From: Saccharothrix sp. NRRL B-16314
Lineage (GTDB): Bacteria > Actinomycetota > Actinomycetes > Mycobacteriales > Pseudonocardiaceae
Direction: 5' to 3'
NCBI RefSeq assembly: GCF_000716595.1
Contig: NZ_JNXC01000049.1
Coordinates: 1-37,599, forward strand
Length of the DNA: 37,599 nt
Made by a program: the position numbers and the translations under genes. The notes under the pieces are model-generated. The model saw only the letters and a program-made list of their open reading frames with translations. It was not told where the DNA came from and ran no database searches. This document shows positions 22,898 to 30,779 of the stretch, piece by piece. The first letter of the stretch is position 1; each line of letters opens with the position of its first letter.

Positions 22898-24543
22898 GCG
22901 CGGACCACCTGGCGGCGCTGCTGTTCTCGGGCGATGGCGGTGTCGACTCCGGGCTCTACCACCCGGGGAGGTTCGAGTTGCGACTGTCCGGTGTGGACCA
23001 GGTCAGGCACGAGGTGGTGCACATGCACGAAGCTCACCACCTCACGCTGACCGACAACACCGCGTGGGGCGCTGCGCTGCACCTCGCCGCTCGTACCCCG
23101 GCATGGCGGGAAACCCTCTTCGTTCCGCTTCTCGACCTCTGTCGCGTGGTGCAGGAGACTTACGCGACCTTCATGAGCGTCAACGTCGTGCTCGCCCGGC
23201 ACGCCGTTGCCGACGAGGCGCTCGGTGTCTACCCGGCCTACCGACCGCTCCACCAGGCGCTCGACGCGCTGCTCCGGCCGGTCCGGGGTCCTCACCGGCG
23301 TGCGTTGGCAGCGGGTGCGGTGGCCTGGTGCTGCATGCAGTCACCCGTCCTGGAAACCCTGACGCGCGTGGGTCCGGAGGAGTTCACCACCGCCGACCTG
23401 CGGGAGATCGACCACCCCGACGCTCGGTGGCGCAGGCTCGCCGCCGCCCCCGAAGTGGTGTCGGCGGCCCTGGAAGCCGCCGACAGCGCTGTGCGCACGG
23501 CCTTCGGCGACGAGGCGCTGCGGGCGGATCAGCCCGAGAGGTCGCCGGCGGACGCGATCGACGACGGGTTCGAACCGGCGTGGCTGCTGTGGGAGAGCAC
23601 GGTGTACGCGTCGCTGGGGGAGTACCTGGCCGCGCGGGGCGCCACGTTGCTCGACCACCACATCGACCTGGAGGGAGCTGTCGAGCCCCTGCGCCGACTG
23701 GGCGCGGACGGTCCGGTGTTCGTGCCGGACCCGGATCCGCTAGACGACCAGGTGATCTCGGAAACCGTGCTGCGGAACGTGGCTTACCGGTTCACCGATG
23801 ACCTCCTGGACAGCCGGATGATGGTCGCCGATCGTGACGTGGACGTCGACGAGGTCGTGCGCGTCGTGGACCTCACCTCGCGCTTGGGCGGTGTGCCGAC
23901 GCTGAGCATCAACGTCCGCTTGGCGCACCGGCTCGCGGAGACCTACCGCTTCGATCCCGCGACCGTCGCCGACCTCGGCACCCGTCCCGCCGAGCCGGTG
24001 GTGGCCGTACGCGCCGTCGCGGACGACGGTGCTGGCGGCGACGTGCTGTGGCACGTGGAACTCGCCGAGCCGGCGCACGTGACGCGCATGGTGGAGGAAT
24101 GGGGCGGAAGGGGTCCCGTGCACGTGTGTCTCGGGGCGAGTTGCCTATGGGCGGCGGAGTGGCTCGGGCGGTGGAAGCAGACCCTGGACGCCGTCGGTGA
24201 CGTGGTGGTGCTGCTCGACACCAGCCTCGACGCGGTCTCGGGCAAGTGGTCCCAGGCGGGCGGCAGCATCGACCACAAGGTCGTGTCCTTCGCGGGGACG
24301 CCGCTGACCGTCGTGGCCTTCGCCCCGCCGACGAGGGAAGCGCTGTGGCTCGCGTTGGGCGATCGGGTAGTGGCGGACATGGTCACCGGTCTGTTGGCGG
24401 CGCTGCCGGGCTTGACCCTGCGTCCGCCCGACGCGGTCGACTGGCGGGAGGTCGACCCGCTCATCAGGCTCGCCGGCACCCAGATCGCCCACACCGAGTC
24501 TTACGTGGACTTCACCGCCTTGCGCGGCCATCCCTGGTCATGA
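22894..24543 (+). CDS. HExxH protein 3 of the TIR operon (unrecognised family)
   Basis: 549 aa, GTG start in a GTGA overlap. N-terminal ADHLAALLFSG matches protein 2. HEAHH (45-49) sits in MHEAHHLTLTDNTAWG; a second HExxH, HEVVH (39-43), precedes it and is not conserved in the paralogs. VQETY supplies Glu88 as possible third ligand. Other shared blocks are YPAY, CCMQSPVLE, FTTADLREIDHPDARW, VRLAHRLAETYRF, VVAVRAVADDG and VCLGASCLWA. Soluble, without signal peptide. It is the last gene of the operon; 63 bases later an integrase-core transposase gene ends on the opposite strand, so a former downstream gene could have been lost. Confidence 0.7.
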   Translation: MSADHLAALLFSGDGGVDSGLYHPGRFELRLSGVDQVRHEVVHMHEAHHLTLTDNTAWGAALHLAARTPAWRETLFVPLLDLCRVVQETYATFMSVNVVLARHAVADEALGVYPAYRPLHQALDALLRPVRGPHRRALAAGAVAWCCMQSPVLETLTRVGPEEFTTADLREIDHPDARWRRLAAAPEVVSAALEAADSAVRTAFGDEALRADQPERSPADAIDDGFEPAWLLWESTVYASLGEYLAARGATLLDHHIDLEGAVEPLRRLGADGPVFVPDPDPLDDQVISETVLRNVAYRFTDDLLDSRMMVADRDVDVDEVVRVVDLTSRLGGVPTLSINVRLAHRLAETYRFDPATVADLGTRPAEPVVAVRAVADDGAGGDVLWHVELAEPAHVTRMVEEWGGRGPVHVCLGASCLWAAEWLGRWKQTLDAVGDVVVLLDTSLDAVSGKWSQAGGSIDHKVVSFAGTPLTVVAFAPPTREALWLALGDRVVADMVTGLLAALPGLTLRPPDAVDWREVDPLIRLAGTQIAHTESYVDFTALRGHPWS

Positions 24544-24571
24544 GAAGTGCGGCCGATGGTCCGCGTAGTTC

Positions 24572-25793
24572 GAGGTTGTGCCTGCCGAGAATGTCGTCCG
24601 TGCAGGTCAGGCGGCCTGGTAGTACTCGTTGAGGATGCCGCCCAACCGCTGTCGCCGGCGGATATCCAGGTGGGTGACTGCGACTTGGTCGGTGACGGGG
24701 TGTTGCAGGGCGCGTAGTGGTCGTGCGTTGTGGATGCCTTGGTGGTGTCGGTGGGTGTTGTAGAACTGCTCGTACTCGCGCAGTGAGTGGAGCAGGTGCT
24801 GTTGGTTCCAGATCAGCGTTCGGTCGAGGAGTTCTCGGCGGCAGCCGTGGATCCAGCGTTCCATGATCGCGTTCATGCGCGGGATGCGGACGCCACTGAG
24901 GGCGACCTGGATGCCGGCGTCGGCGAGGACGGTGTCGAACAGCGCCGGGAACTTCCCGTCCCGGTCGCGGATCAGGAACCGCATGTGTCGGCCCTCGTCT
25001 TCGAGGTCCATGACGAGATTCCTGGCGGCCTGGGTGACCCAGGAGGCGGTCGGGTGCGCGGTGGCGCCGAGGACGCGGATCCGGCGGCTGGCGTGCTCGA
25101 TCACCGCGAGCACGTACAGACGGGTGCCGCTGAGGGTGGTGATCTCGAAGAAGTCGCAGGCCAGCAGGGCGTCAGCCTGCGAGTGGAGGAAGGCCGACCA
25201 CGTCGTCGTGGTGCGTTCGGGTGCCGGGTCGATGCCGGCGTCTTTGAGGATCTGCCAGACGGTGGACGCGGCGACTTTGATGCCGAGGACGAGGAGTTCG
25301 CCGTGGATGCGGCGGTACCCCCAGGCGGGGTTTTCGCGTGCCAGGCGCAGCACCAGGAGCCGGATCGAGCGGAGGGTTCGTGGTCGGCCGGCCCGCTTGG
25401 GGCGGGATCTGACCGCGTGACGGCGTGCGAGAAAGTCCTGATGCCACCGCAGCACCGTCTCCGGACGCACCAGCAGTCGGAGCCGACGAAGGGTGTCGAC
25501 GGGAAGTCGGTGCAGCAGTGCCGCGAGGAACGCTCGATCGCCGGGAGAGAACCGCGTACGGGCGTTACCTAGTTGACGTTCCAGGATCGTGATCTGGTGC
25601 CGCAGCGCCAGGATCTCCACGTCCTTGTCCCGATCGCTCATGGGCAGCAGGCGCAGCAGCGCGAAGGCGTTGGTCACGCCCAGATAGGCCAGTCGGAGCA
25701 GCACAGCCGGTCATCATGCCGTGCTGGCCGATGGCACGGCGGATGGCAGCCGTGCCGATGAGCGTTTCGAGGTCTTGGTCTCCGTACAACCTC
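24572..25793 (-). mobile_element. Insertion sequence with integrase-core transposase
   Basis: A 1.2-kb unit containing one transposase gene. GAGGTTGT (24572-24579) and its inverted copy ACAACCTC (25786-25793) are possible terminal repeats, only 8 bases long, so the ends are tentative. It lies just after the HExxH operon and just before an IS5 remnant, marking an insertion hot spot. Confidence 0.45.
24607..25704 (-). CDS. Integrase-core (rve) DDE transposase, IS3/IS481-like
   Basis: 365 aa. The N-terminal part (KDVEILALRHQITILERQL, then RPETVLRWHQDFLARR) is the helical DNA-binding region typical of actinobacterial integrase-core transposases. NPAWGYRRIHGEL is the HTH_21-like element. The rve domain carries DDE candidates in LLACDFFEI, LIRDRDGKF and NAIMERWIHGCRREL. 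The C-terminal QFYNTHRHHQGIHNARPL is standard for the family. It moves its own element. The frame is intact; the start is GTG 25704 without a clear ribosome binding site. Confidence 0.85.
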   Translation of the reverse strand: MLLRLAYLGVTNAFALLRLLPMSDRDKDVEILALRHQITILERQLGNARTRFSPGDRAFLAALLHRLPVDTLRRLRLLVRPETVLRWHQDFLARRHAVRSRPKRAGRPRTLRSIRLLVLRLARENPAWGYRRIHGELLVLGIKVAASTVWQILKDAGIDPAPERTTTTWSAFLHSQADALLACDFFEITTLSGTRLYVLAVIEHASRRIRVLGATAHPTASWVTQAARNLVMDLEDEGRHMRFLIRDRDGKFPALFDTVLADAGIQVALSGVRIPRMNAIMERWIHGCRRELLDRTLIWNQQHLLHSLREYEQFYNTHRHHQGIHNARPLRALQHPVTDQVAVTHLDIRRRQRLGGILNEYYQAA

Positions 25794-25827
25794 TACCTGC
25801 GCGGATGAGGTTATCGGCAGGCACAGG

Positions 25828-26292
25828 GTGAGCGGAGCGGTTCAGAACACGTCGGTGTCCTGCCATTACGGTGGGAAGAAGGTCGCCGGGCGCAAGCGGC
25901 ACATCGTCGTGGACACCATGGGACTGTTGTTGGCGGTGTTGGTGACCCCGGCCTCGACGCAGGACCGGGTCGCCGCGCGCAGCCTGCTGCGGCGGATGCG
26001 CGACACCGCCGGCGGGCGGGTCGCGTTGGTGTGGGCCGACGGGGCCTATACCGGCACCCTGCTCGACTGGGCCCGCACCACACTCCGCCTGGTGGTCGAG
26101 ATCGTCCAGCGCCCCGACGTGCCGTATTTCATCGTGTTACCCAGAAGGTGGGTGGTGGAGCGGACTCTGGCGTGGATCACCGGACACCGCCGCCGCGTCC
26201 GCGACTACGAACGACTACGCCACCACCACGAGGCCATGGTCCGCTGGTCCATGATCCGCATCACCAGCCGCCGACTCACCCAACCCCAGTAG
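25828..26292 (+). pseudogene. IS5-family transposase, C-terminal remnant
   Basis: The frame reads GGKKVAGRKRHIVVDTMGLL, VWADGAYTG and RRWVVERTLAWITGHRR, which are DDE parts of an IS5-type transposase, and ends with HHEAMVRWSMIRITSRRL. The N-terminal 100 or so residues (helix-turn-helix region) are missing and the neighbouring insertion sequence begins just upstream. The start at 25828 is only the first in-frame GTG, not a true gene start. It is a different IS5 subtype from the remnant at 11717. Likely inactive. Confidence 0.7.
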
Positions 26293-26319
26293 CTCGAAAA
26301 CAGCTACTAAAGGCCGCTG

Positions 26320-27171
26320 TCAGTTACCACATAGGGTTCGATCCACGTCCGACACCTTGTGCGATTTTCCGTGAGGCACGGTGCCGAGCCACCGCGCGAA
26401 GGAGCCGTCCCATCGTTCGTCCAGGAACCTCTGCACCAAATCGTTCAACTGCTGGCAGAGGCCTGGGGTGCCTTTACGCATGCCGACGCCGTATCTCTCA
26501 TCCTTCACCGGGAATGTCGACGGGTCGTTCTCCCACATCAACGGCAGCACGGCCGATCTCCTTGCTTTGCTATAGGCCACTAGGAGGGATTGGTCTGTCA
26601 CCACGGCGACCACACTGAGATCATCTGGGTCGACGAACCGGTTGAAGCAGTCACGGTCGTGCTCCCTCAACGTATTGTGCTCTGCGGTGGTGCCAGCGTT
26701 CGTGCACACGAGTTCGCGCGGGATGCCGGACCACCCCGGATCAAGGCGGTCCATTTTATCGGCGGAGTACATCAGGCCCGAGTTATCGATGTAATAGGGG
26801 CCGGCAAAATCGATCAGATTCCGTCGCCGTTTATCCTGATCGGGCCACGATGGGCCATCGATGGAGAAGTTCGCAATTACCAGGTCGACCCGTCCTTCGG
26901 TCAGCGCAGTGATCCGCTCCACTGGCTGGAGTACCTGGTAGGTGACGTGGTCGAACCCTAACTCGGTCGCGATGAACGTGGCGAGGTCGATGTCGAAGCC
27001 CTCGGGGGCGTCATCGGGAAAACTCCAGCCGGGCATGGTACCGCTGATCCCCACGACAAGTTCGTCGCCGAGGTATTTGGTGGGTGTGTCGAAGTGGACG
27101 TACGCGGCGGCTGTAAGCGCTGCCGTCGTGAGCATCGCGATAATGAGCGGTATCAACCTGCGGCGGATCAT
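26320..27171 (-). CDS. Extracellular solute-binding protein (SBP_bac_3-like)
   Basis: 283 aa. An N-terminal membrane or signal segment (RLIPLIIAMLTTAALTAAAY, about 5-24) is followed by a family-3 binding fold: ELVVGISGTMPGWSF, GFDIDLATFIATELGF, ERITALTEGRVDLVIANFSI, FAGPYYIDNSGLMY, and the end GLCQQLNDLVQRFLDERWDGSFARWLG. These proteins normally bind amino acids outside the cell. No ABC permease or ATPase gene is nearby. It starts in an ATGA overlap with the membrane-protein gene at 27168 and has GGAGG 9 bases upstream, so the two are co-translated. Four cysteines could form disulfides. With that partner it may serve as a ligand sensor rather than an importer subunit; this is inference. Confidence 0.8.
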   Translation of the reverse strand: MIRRRLIPLIIAMLTTAALTAAAYVHFDTPTKYLGDELVVGISGTMPGWSFPDDAPEGFDIDLATFIATELGFDHVTYQVLQPVERITALTEGRVDLVIANFSIDGPSWPDQDKRRRNLIDFAGPYYIDNSGLMYSADKMDRLDPGWSGIPRELVCTNAGTTAEHNTLREHDRDCFNRFVDPDDLSVVAVVTDQSLLVAYSKARRSAVLPLMWENDPSTFPVKDERYGVGMRKGTPGLCQQLNDLVQRFLDERWDGSFARWLGTVPHGKSHKVSDVDRTLCGN

Positions 27172-27944
27172 CGCAACGGCCTCCGGTCCGCTACCAGCGC
27201 GGTGGTGGACGCAGCGAGGTAGGCCAGGAGACCGGTGACGACTCCGGTGGCGGTCGCTTGACCGAGCAGGCCGCCGAGTAGCCAAAGCACAGCAGCGGAC
27301 AGGAGGCTAGCTGCGGCACCCGTGCAGATCCACCAGGGGTCGCCGAACTGCGCCGCCCCGGTCCGCTTCGACGGCGATGCCGTCTTAAGCATTCCGGGCT
27401 CGCCCACCCCCCGCATCCCAGCGTCCGACGCCTCGACGGGCGGCGGCGGGTTACCGCTCCAGTGGTTGATCGTCACATTGCCATGTACTGCACCGGCCTG
27501 CACCACCGGACCGGAGACAGCGGCATCGAGCCTGTTGTCGACGGAAGACTCGACCGCTGTTCGGAGCAGAGAACCCCGAGTGGCCACTGACGTGACATGG
27601 CCGCACACGGCAAGGCACAGCCGGTCGTAGAACTCCTCGCCGTCATGATCGAGCGCGGCTCGCTCGCGCAGGCCACCGGCCTCGTGCCGCAGTAAGGCCG
27701 CCAGTCGTTGAGGATCTGCGCCGGACGCCTTACCCACTACGCGGAAGGTATCGATCAGGGCCTGCACTGCCATCGCCTTACTGCTGCTTTTCAGGAGGTT
27801 CCAGTGCGCACCCTCGCACCACCTGGTCAACTCGACCACCAACTGCCGCACCAGGCGGTCTCCTGCCGGTGAAGTCCGCTTTTCGCCCGCGAACTCCACC
27901 ACTGTCTCGGCTAACTCGACAATGACAACTCCCAGCACCGGCAC
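27168..27944 (-). CDS. Membrane protein with helical N-terminus and VQAG-type motif
   Basis: 258 aa. The first 135 residues are helix-rich and soluble (RLVRQLVVELTRWCEGAHW, AMAVQALIDTFRVVGKASG), recalling the helical N-terminal domains of actinobacterial NACHT/STAND proteins. Around residues 142-158 comes GPVVQAGAVHGNVTINHW, a hydrophobic-V-Q-A-G-x-x-x-G-N/D-V pattern like the short amyloid-signalling (RHIM/BASS-like) motifs of multicellular bacteria. A Pro-rich linker follows, and two C-terminal membrane segments (about 204-227 and 234-250). The GTG start has TAGGGG upstream. It is coupled by ATGA overlap to the solute-binding protein. I do not recognise a named family; the motif reading is tentative. 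Confidence 0.65.
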   Translation of the reverse strand: MPVLGVVIVELAETVVEFAGEKRTSPAGDRLVRQLVVELTRWCEGAHWNLLKSSSKAMAVQALIDTFRVVGKASGADPQRLAALLRHEAGGLRERAALDHDGEEFYDRLCLAVCGHVTSVATRGSLLRTAVESSVDNRLDAAVSGPVVQAGAVHGNVTINHWSGNPPPPVEASDAGMRGVGEPGMLKTASPSKRTGAAQFGDPWWICTGAAASLLSAAVLWLLGGLLGQATATGVVTGLLAYLAASTTALVADRRPLR

Positions 27945-27997
27945 CGCACACCCCTACCGACTCGACCCAGAGAGCCAGTATCTCCTAGTACGCATCG

Positions 27998-28249
27998 TCA
28001 CCGGTTCACGGGCCGAAGTGGCGGTGTCGACGTGTTCATGCCACGCTCCATTCTGTCCATCGCGGGCCGGTGGTCGGTGTCAAGAAGCTCTGCCAGCTCG
28101 CCGAACAGCAGTGCTACTGCGGGCGACCTTGGGGACCACTCCCGTTGCCCAGTACCTGCAAGGTGTCGAAAGTCGGCCAGACGAGCCACACGAAGATCAG
28201 GTACACCAGTCATAACGCCATGCCTGGCCGTCATGCCTCCAAGGCCCAT
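27998..28249 (-). CDS. 83-aa unknown protein upstream of the membrane-protein operon
   Basis: A short frame with protein-like composition: RHGVMTGVPDLRVARLADF, then WSPRSPAVALLFGELAELL and DTDHRPAMDRMERGMN. It lies 53 bases upstream of the membrane-protein gene on the same strand, so co-transcription is likely. No start with a good ribosome binding site is visible, and the ISL3 element lies just beyond its 5' side, so it may be the remaining 3' part of a longer gene. Function unknown. Confidence 0.4.
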   Translation of the reverse strand: MGLGGMTARHGVMTGVPDLRVARLADFRHLAGTGQREWSPRSPAVALLFGELAELLDTDHRPAMDRMERGMNTSTPPLRPVNR

Positions 28250-28337
28250 GGTGCGCGATCGCCGCAGCTCAATACCCTGTGGGGTGCCAATAGGGGACTG
28301 TAAAACGAGCGGCTCTGGCGTACTTCCGGTGGTGGTT

Positions 28338-29840
28338 TCATCCGACGAGGATGCGGTGGCGGAGGAGGTCGAAACCGGCTCTTCCGTACATCTGGCGTTT
28401 GATCAGTTTCGTCTTGGTGTTCACGCCTTCGGTGAGTCCGTTGTGGTGGTCGAGGGTGATGGCGGCGGTGGCGGCGTCGATGTCCTGGTCGATGCCCCGG
28501 ACGAAAGAGTGCACGTGGGGGAGGTCCGCCTCGCGCGCCGCAGTGGTCCACGCCGTCAACCGGCCCGCGTTGTCCTTATGGGGAACGATCAGGGCGGCGA
28601 AGGAACGCACAACGCCTGCCAGCGCTGTCATTTCGGGGCAGGACGCGGTCAGGGCGTCGAGTCGTTCGCGTTGCCGTTCGGTGAGATTCTCCGGTCGGGT
28701 CAGCAGCAGTCGGGCGGCCCGACGGGACGAGAGGTGTGGATGCTCGTCGAGGTGACGTCCCTGGTTGAGGTAGCGCACGAGGAGGTTCTGGCTGCCGTCG
28801 TAGCCCAGGGTACGGATTTCGCCCAGCAGCGCGGTGGCCCCCACAGCCGGTTCCTGTTCGCGGCGGGTGCGCAGGTGGTCCCGGTACGGGTCGACCATGC
28901 TGGCCCGGTACTTCGGCACCCGCTGGATACGCTCCGGTGTGGCCGCGCGGGCATAGCGCTTGACCGTGTTCATCGCCAGGCCGAGGCGGCGCGAGCAGTC
29001 CAGCAGCCCGACCCCGGCCTCGCGCAGGGCATGGATCTGGTGCCACCGCCGCAGCGTGGTCTCGGCCAGCTTCCCTTGGCGCAGCCCCGTGGCCGAGGCC
29101 CAGCACGAGCTGTGGGCCGCGACCTCCCTGCCCGCGGCGTCGCACAGGCCGTGCCACAGATGCCACCGGTCGGCGACCTGGGTCGCCCGCGGCAGCGCGT
29201 CCCGCACTGCCTGCGCATAGGCGGTCGAACCGTCCCGGCACACGACCTCGGCTCCCGGATGCTTCCGCAGCCACCCGGCCACCACGTCGGCGCCGCGTCC
29301 GGGCAGCACGTCGATCCGGGCGCCGGTGTCGGCGTCGATCACCACGGTGGCGTAGTCGTGACACCGACGCAGCGCGAAATCGTCGATCCCCAGCACCCTC
29401 GGCACCGCGCGATCCGGTAATGGGATGCCCAGCAGGACCCGTACGGCGGTGTCCCGCCCGACCACGATCCCCAGCGACGGCAGCAACCGGGCGGAGGCCC
29501 TGCCGGCCAGCTCGCGCACGACATCGCGGACCTGCACATCGAGCCGGACGGTGCGTCGCCGATACCGCTCGATCAAGCCAGGTACCTGCACCCTGAACGT
29601 CCGGCGCGCACATTCCGTGACAGGGCAACGCATCCGACGTATCCGCACCCTCACCAACACCCGGCGTCCGTCGACCGGAACATCCGCGAGGACCCGCTCA
29701 TGGAGAGCGTGAACCCGGCCCGTCGACGTGCCGCAAGTAGGACACGCCACCTCACCGCCCCTGGCCGACGCCCGCACCACGATCACATCACCGGCGTCCT
29801 GGACGCCCTCGATCGACAGCGCCGAAAGCCCCGAGAACAC
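28338..29840 (-). CDS. ISL3-family transposase
   Basis: 500 aa. An N-terminal zinc-binding region (CPTCGTSTGRVHALHERVL, and CPVTECARRTF) is followed by a helix-turn-helix segment. The DDE_Tnp_ISL3 core shows VLGIDDFALRRCHDYATVVI, GAEVVCRDGSTAYAQAV and VADRWHLWHGL. The C-terminal end has HHNGLTEGVNTKTKLIKRQM and AGFDLLRHRIL, the hallmark of the family. The frame is complete and uninterrupted, so the element may be active. The GTG start at 29840 begins at VFSGLSALSIEG, a usual family start; an in-frame stop lies a few codons upstream. I could not identify terminal inverted repeats. It separates the solute-binding-protein operon from the tRNA-fragment region. Confidence 0.9.
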   Translation of the reverse strand: MFSGLSALSIEGVQDAGDVIVVRASARGGEVACPTCGTSTGRVHALHERVLADVPVDGRRVLVRVRIRRMRCPVTECARRTFRVQVPGLIERYRRRTVRLDVQVRDVVRELAGRASARLLPSLGIVVGRDTAVRVLLGIPLPDRAVPRVLGIDDFALRRCHDYATVVIDADTGARIDVLPGRGADVVAGWLRKHPGAEVVCRDGSTAYAQAVRDALPRATQVADRWHLWHGLCDAAGREVAAHSSCWASATGLRQGKLAETTLRRWHQIHALREAGVGLLDCSRRLGLAMNTVKRYARAATPERIQRVPKYRASMVDPYRDHLRTRREQEPAVGATALLGEIRTLGYDGSQNLLVRYLNQGRHLDEHPHLSSRRAARLLLTRPENLTERQRERLDALTASCPEMTALAGVVRSFAALIVPHKDNAGRLTAWTTAAREADLPHVHSFVRGIDQDIDAATAAITLDHHNGLTEGVNTKTKLIKRQMYGRAGFDLLRHRILVG

Positions 29841-29942
29841 CGCACCGACCAGCTTCGCCGCTTAAGCCATAAATGATCATGACAACCCTCAACCCCGTCA
29901 CGGCTTGTGCCCACCGCGCCACCACCGAAAGTGAATTGTCTG

Positions 29943-29959
29943 CCAACCGAAGCGGTTGG
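29943..29959. repeat. Small perfect hairpin in intergenic DNA
   Basis: CCAACCG and CGGTTGG form a 7-pair stem with an AAG loop, in the gap between the ISL3 gene start and the IS30 remnant. It could belong to an element end or be a transcript hairpin. Nothing else is visible in 29841-30054. Confidence 0.3.
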
Positions 29960-30054
29960 GTTCTCGCTGGTGTTCACTCCGGTCGAGCGGCGCGATGAAT
30001 CATGCCTGGATTCCTCTAGAGCGTGTCGACATTGTGGTGCAGAAGCGGGCGCCT

Positions 30055-30240
30055 TCAGCCGGTGGAAGCATTCGCGCTGGTGAGGAGGTTGGCGAAGACT
30101 TCTGCTGGGGATTCTGAATCCTAGGATAAGGCGTGGTCGCATGTTGATCTCGGTTGCGACGGAGGCGAGGTAGCCGCGGTCGGTGGTGATCTCGGTGTCC
30201 TTGGGCAGGTACTCGCGGATCAGTCGGTTGATGATTCTTG
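30055..30240 (-). pseudogene. IS30-family transposase, C-terminal remnant with frameshift
   Basis: The minus strand reads INRLIREYLPKDTEITTD, then YLASVATEINMRPRLILGF, the C-terminal signature of IS30 transposases (NxLLRxYxPKxTDL, LNxRPRKxLG). After FRIP the family frame continues in another phase as AEVFANLLTSANASTG and a stop at 30055, so there is a frameshift. All upstream catalytic parts are missing. Confidence 0.6.
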
Positions 30241-30383
30241 GTCAAGGGAGTGGTCCGGAGGAGCGGATTCAGGAGATCTCGTTGTGCCGCAACCGGGTCC
30301 TGCTGCTTCAAACTGCGCTCAACGGATCCCTGAGGAGTGCTCTGGGGACTGTTTCCGCAGGTCAGATCATGATCTGGGCGACC

Positions 30384-30426
30384 CTGGGGGTCAAGGGGTC
30401 GCAGGTTCAAATCCTGTCGTCCCGAC
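30384..30426 (+). other. tRNA-Pro(GGG) 3' fragment, candidate right attachment site
   Basis: The 43 bases match the 3' part of actinobacterial tRNA-Pro(GGG): anticodon loop CTGGGGG, stem TCAAG, variable region, T-arm GCAGGTTCAAATCCTGT and acceptor CGTCCCGAC. The sequence just before it does not match a tRNA 5' half (no CTTGA stem partner). The identity begins exactly at the anticodon loop, where tyrosine recombinases often cross over. The following terminator looks like the original tRNA gene downstream flank. An integrated element would then extend to the left, with the intact tRNA gene beyond the window. No integrase gene is visible here. Confidence 0.7.
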
Positions 30427-30435
30427 GGTCTGAAG

Positions 30436-30479
30436 AAGCCCGCTCGATCTGGATATCTGCCCAGGTCAGCGGGTTTTTT
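30436..30479 (+). terminator. Intrinsic terminator after the tRNA fragment
   Basis: AAGCCCGCT pairs with AGCGGGTT (one bulged G), followed by a run of six T. An inner pairing GATCTGG/CCAGGTC extends the stem. Its position just after the acceptor end fits a tRNA-gene terminator. Confidence 0.7.
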
Positions 30480-30779
30480 CGTGCGTTGATGTCGATCTTC
30501 ATTTGGTCACGGAACGGTAACTTTGTGATCTTGGTGAACGCTGTATAGGAGCGAATTCAGGAGCGGGTCGCTCCGGATCTTTGACCAACGCCAAATGGGG
30601 TCGCCCCGAACGGGTGAATCCGCCGAACCTACGTCAAACAACACCCGTTGGTGTGAACCGCTTTCAAGGTGCGACGAGCGTCCTGGGCCGGTCCTAACCT
30701 GCTGATATGGTCGCCTGGCGAACTGGACGGACGCGATCGGACGCAGACTGCAGATCATAGGCCTCAACGATCACTGCAG
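30480..30779. other. Non-coding stretch
   Basis: Three hundred bases with short frames only, and no recognisable gene, RNA or repeat. Confidence 0.4.

Noticed and set aside
16782..24543. Assignment of the HExxH proteins to the HExxH family of RiPP peptide hydroxylation
   Set aside because: The residues around the motif (xxLxDxTxxG) and the other conserved blocks do not match what I know of that family, and no precursor peptide or RiPP enzyme is nearby.
28032..29420. Plus-strand frame of 462 codons
   Set aside because: It lies opposite the ISL3 transposase gene, which has full family motifs; composition is that of a complementary shadow.
30000..30410. 136-codon minus-strand frame beginning MNLRPLDPQGR
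   Set aside because: Its start is the complement of the tRNA-Pro fragment and the rest crosses the IS30 remnant in the wrong phase.
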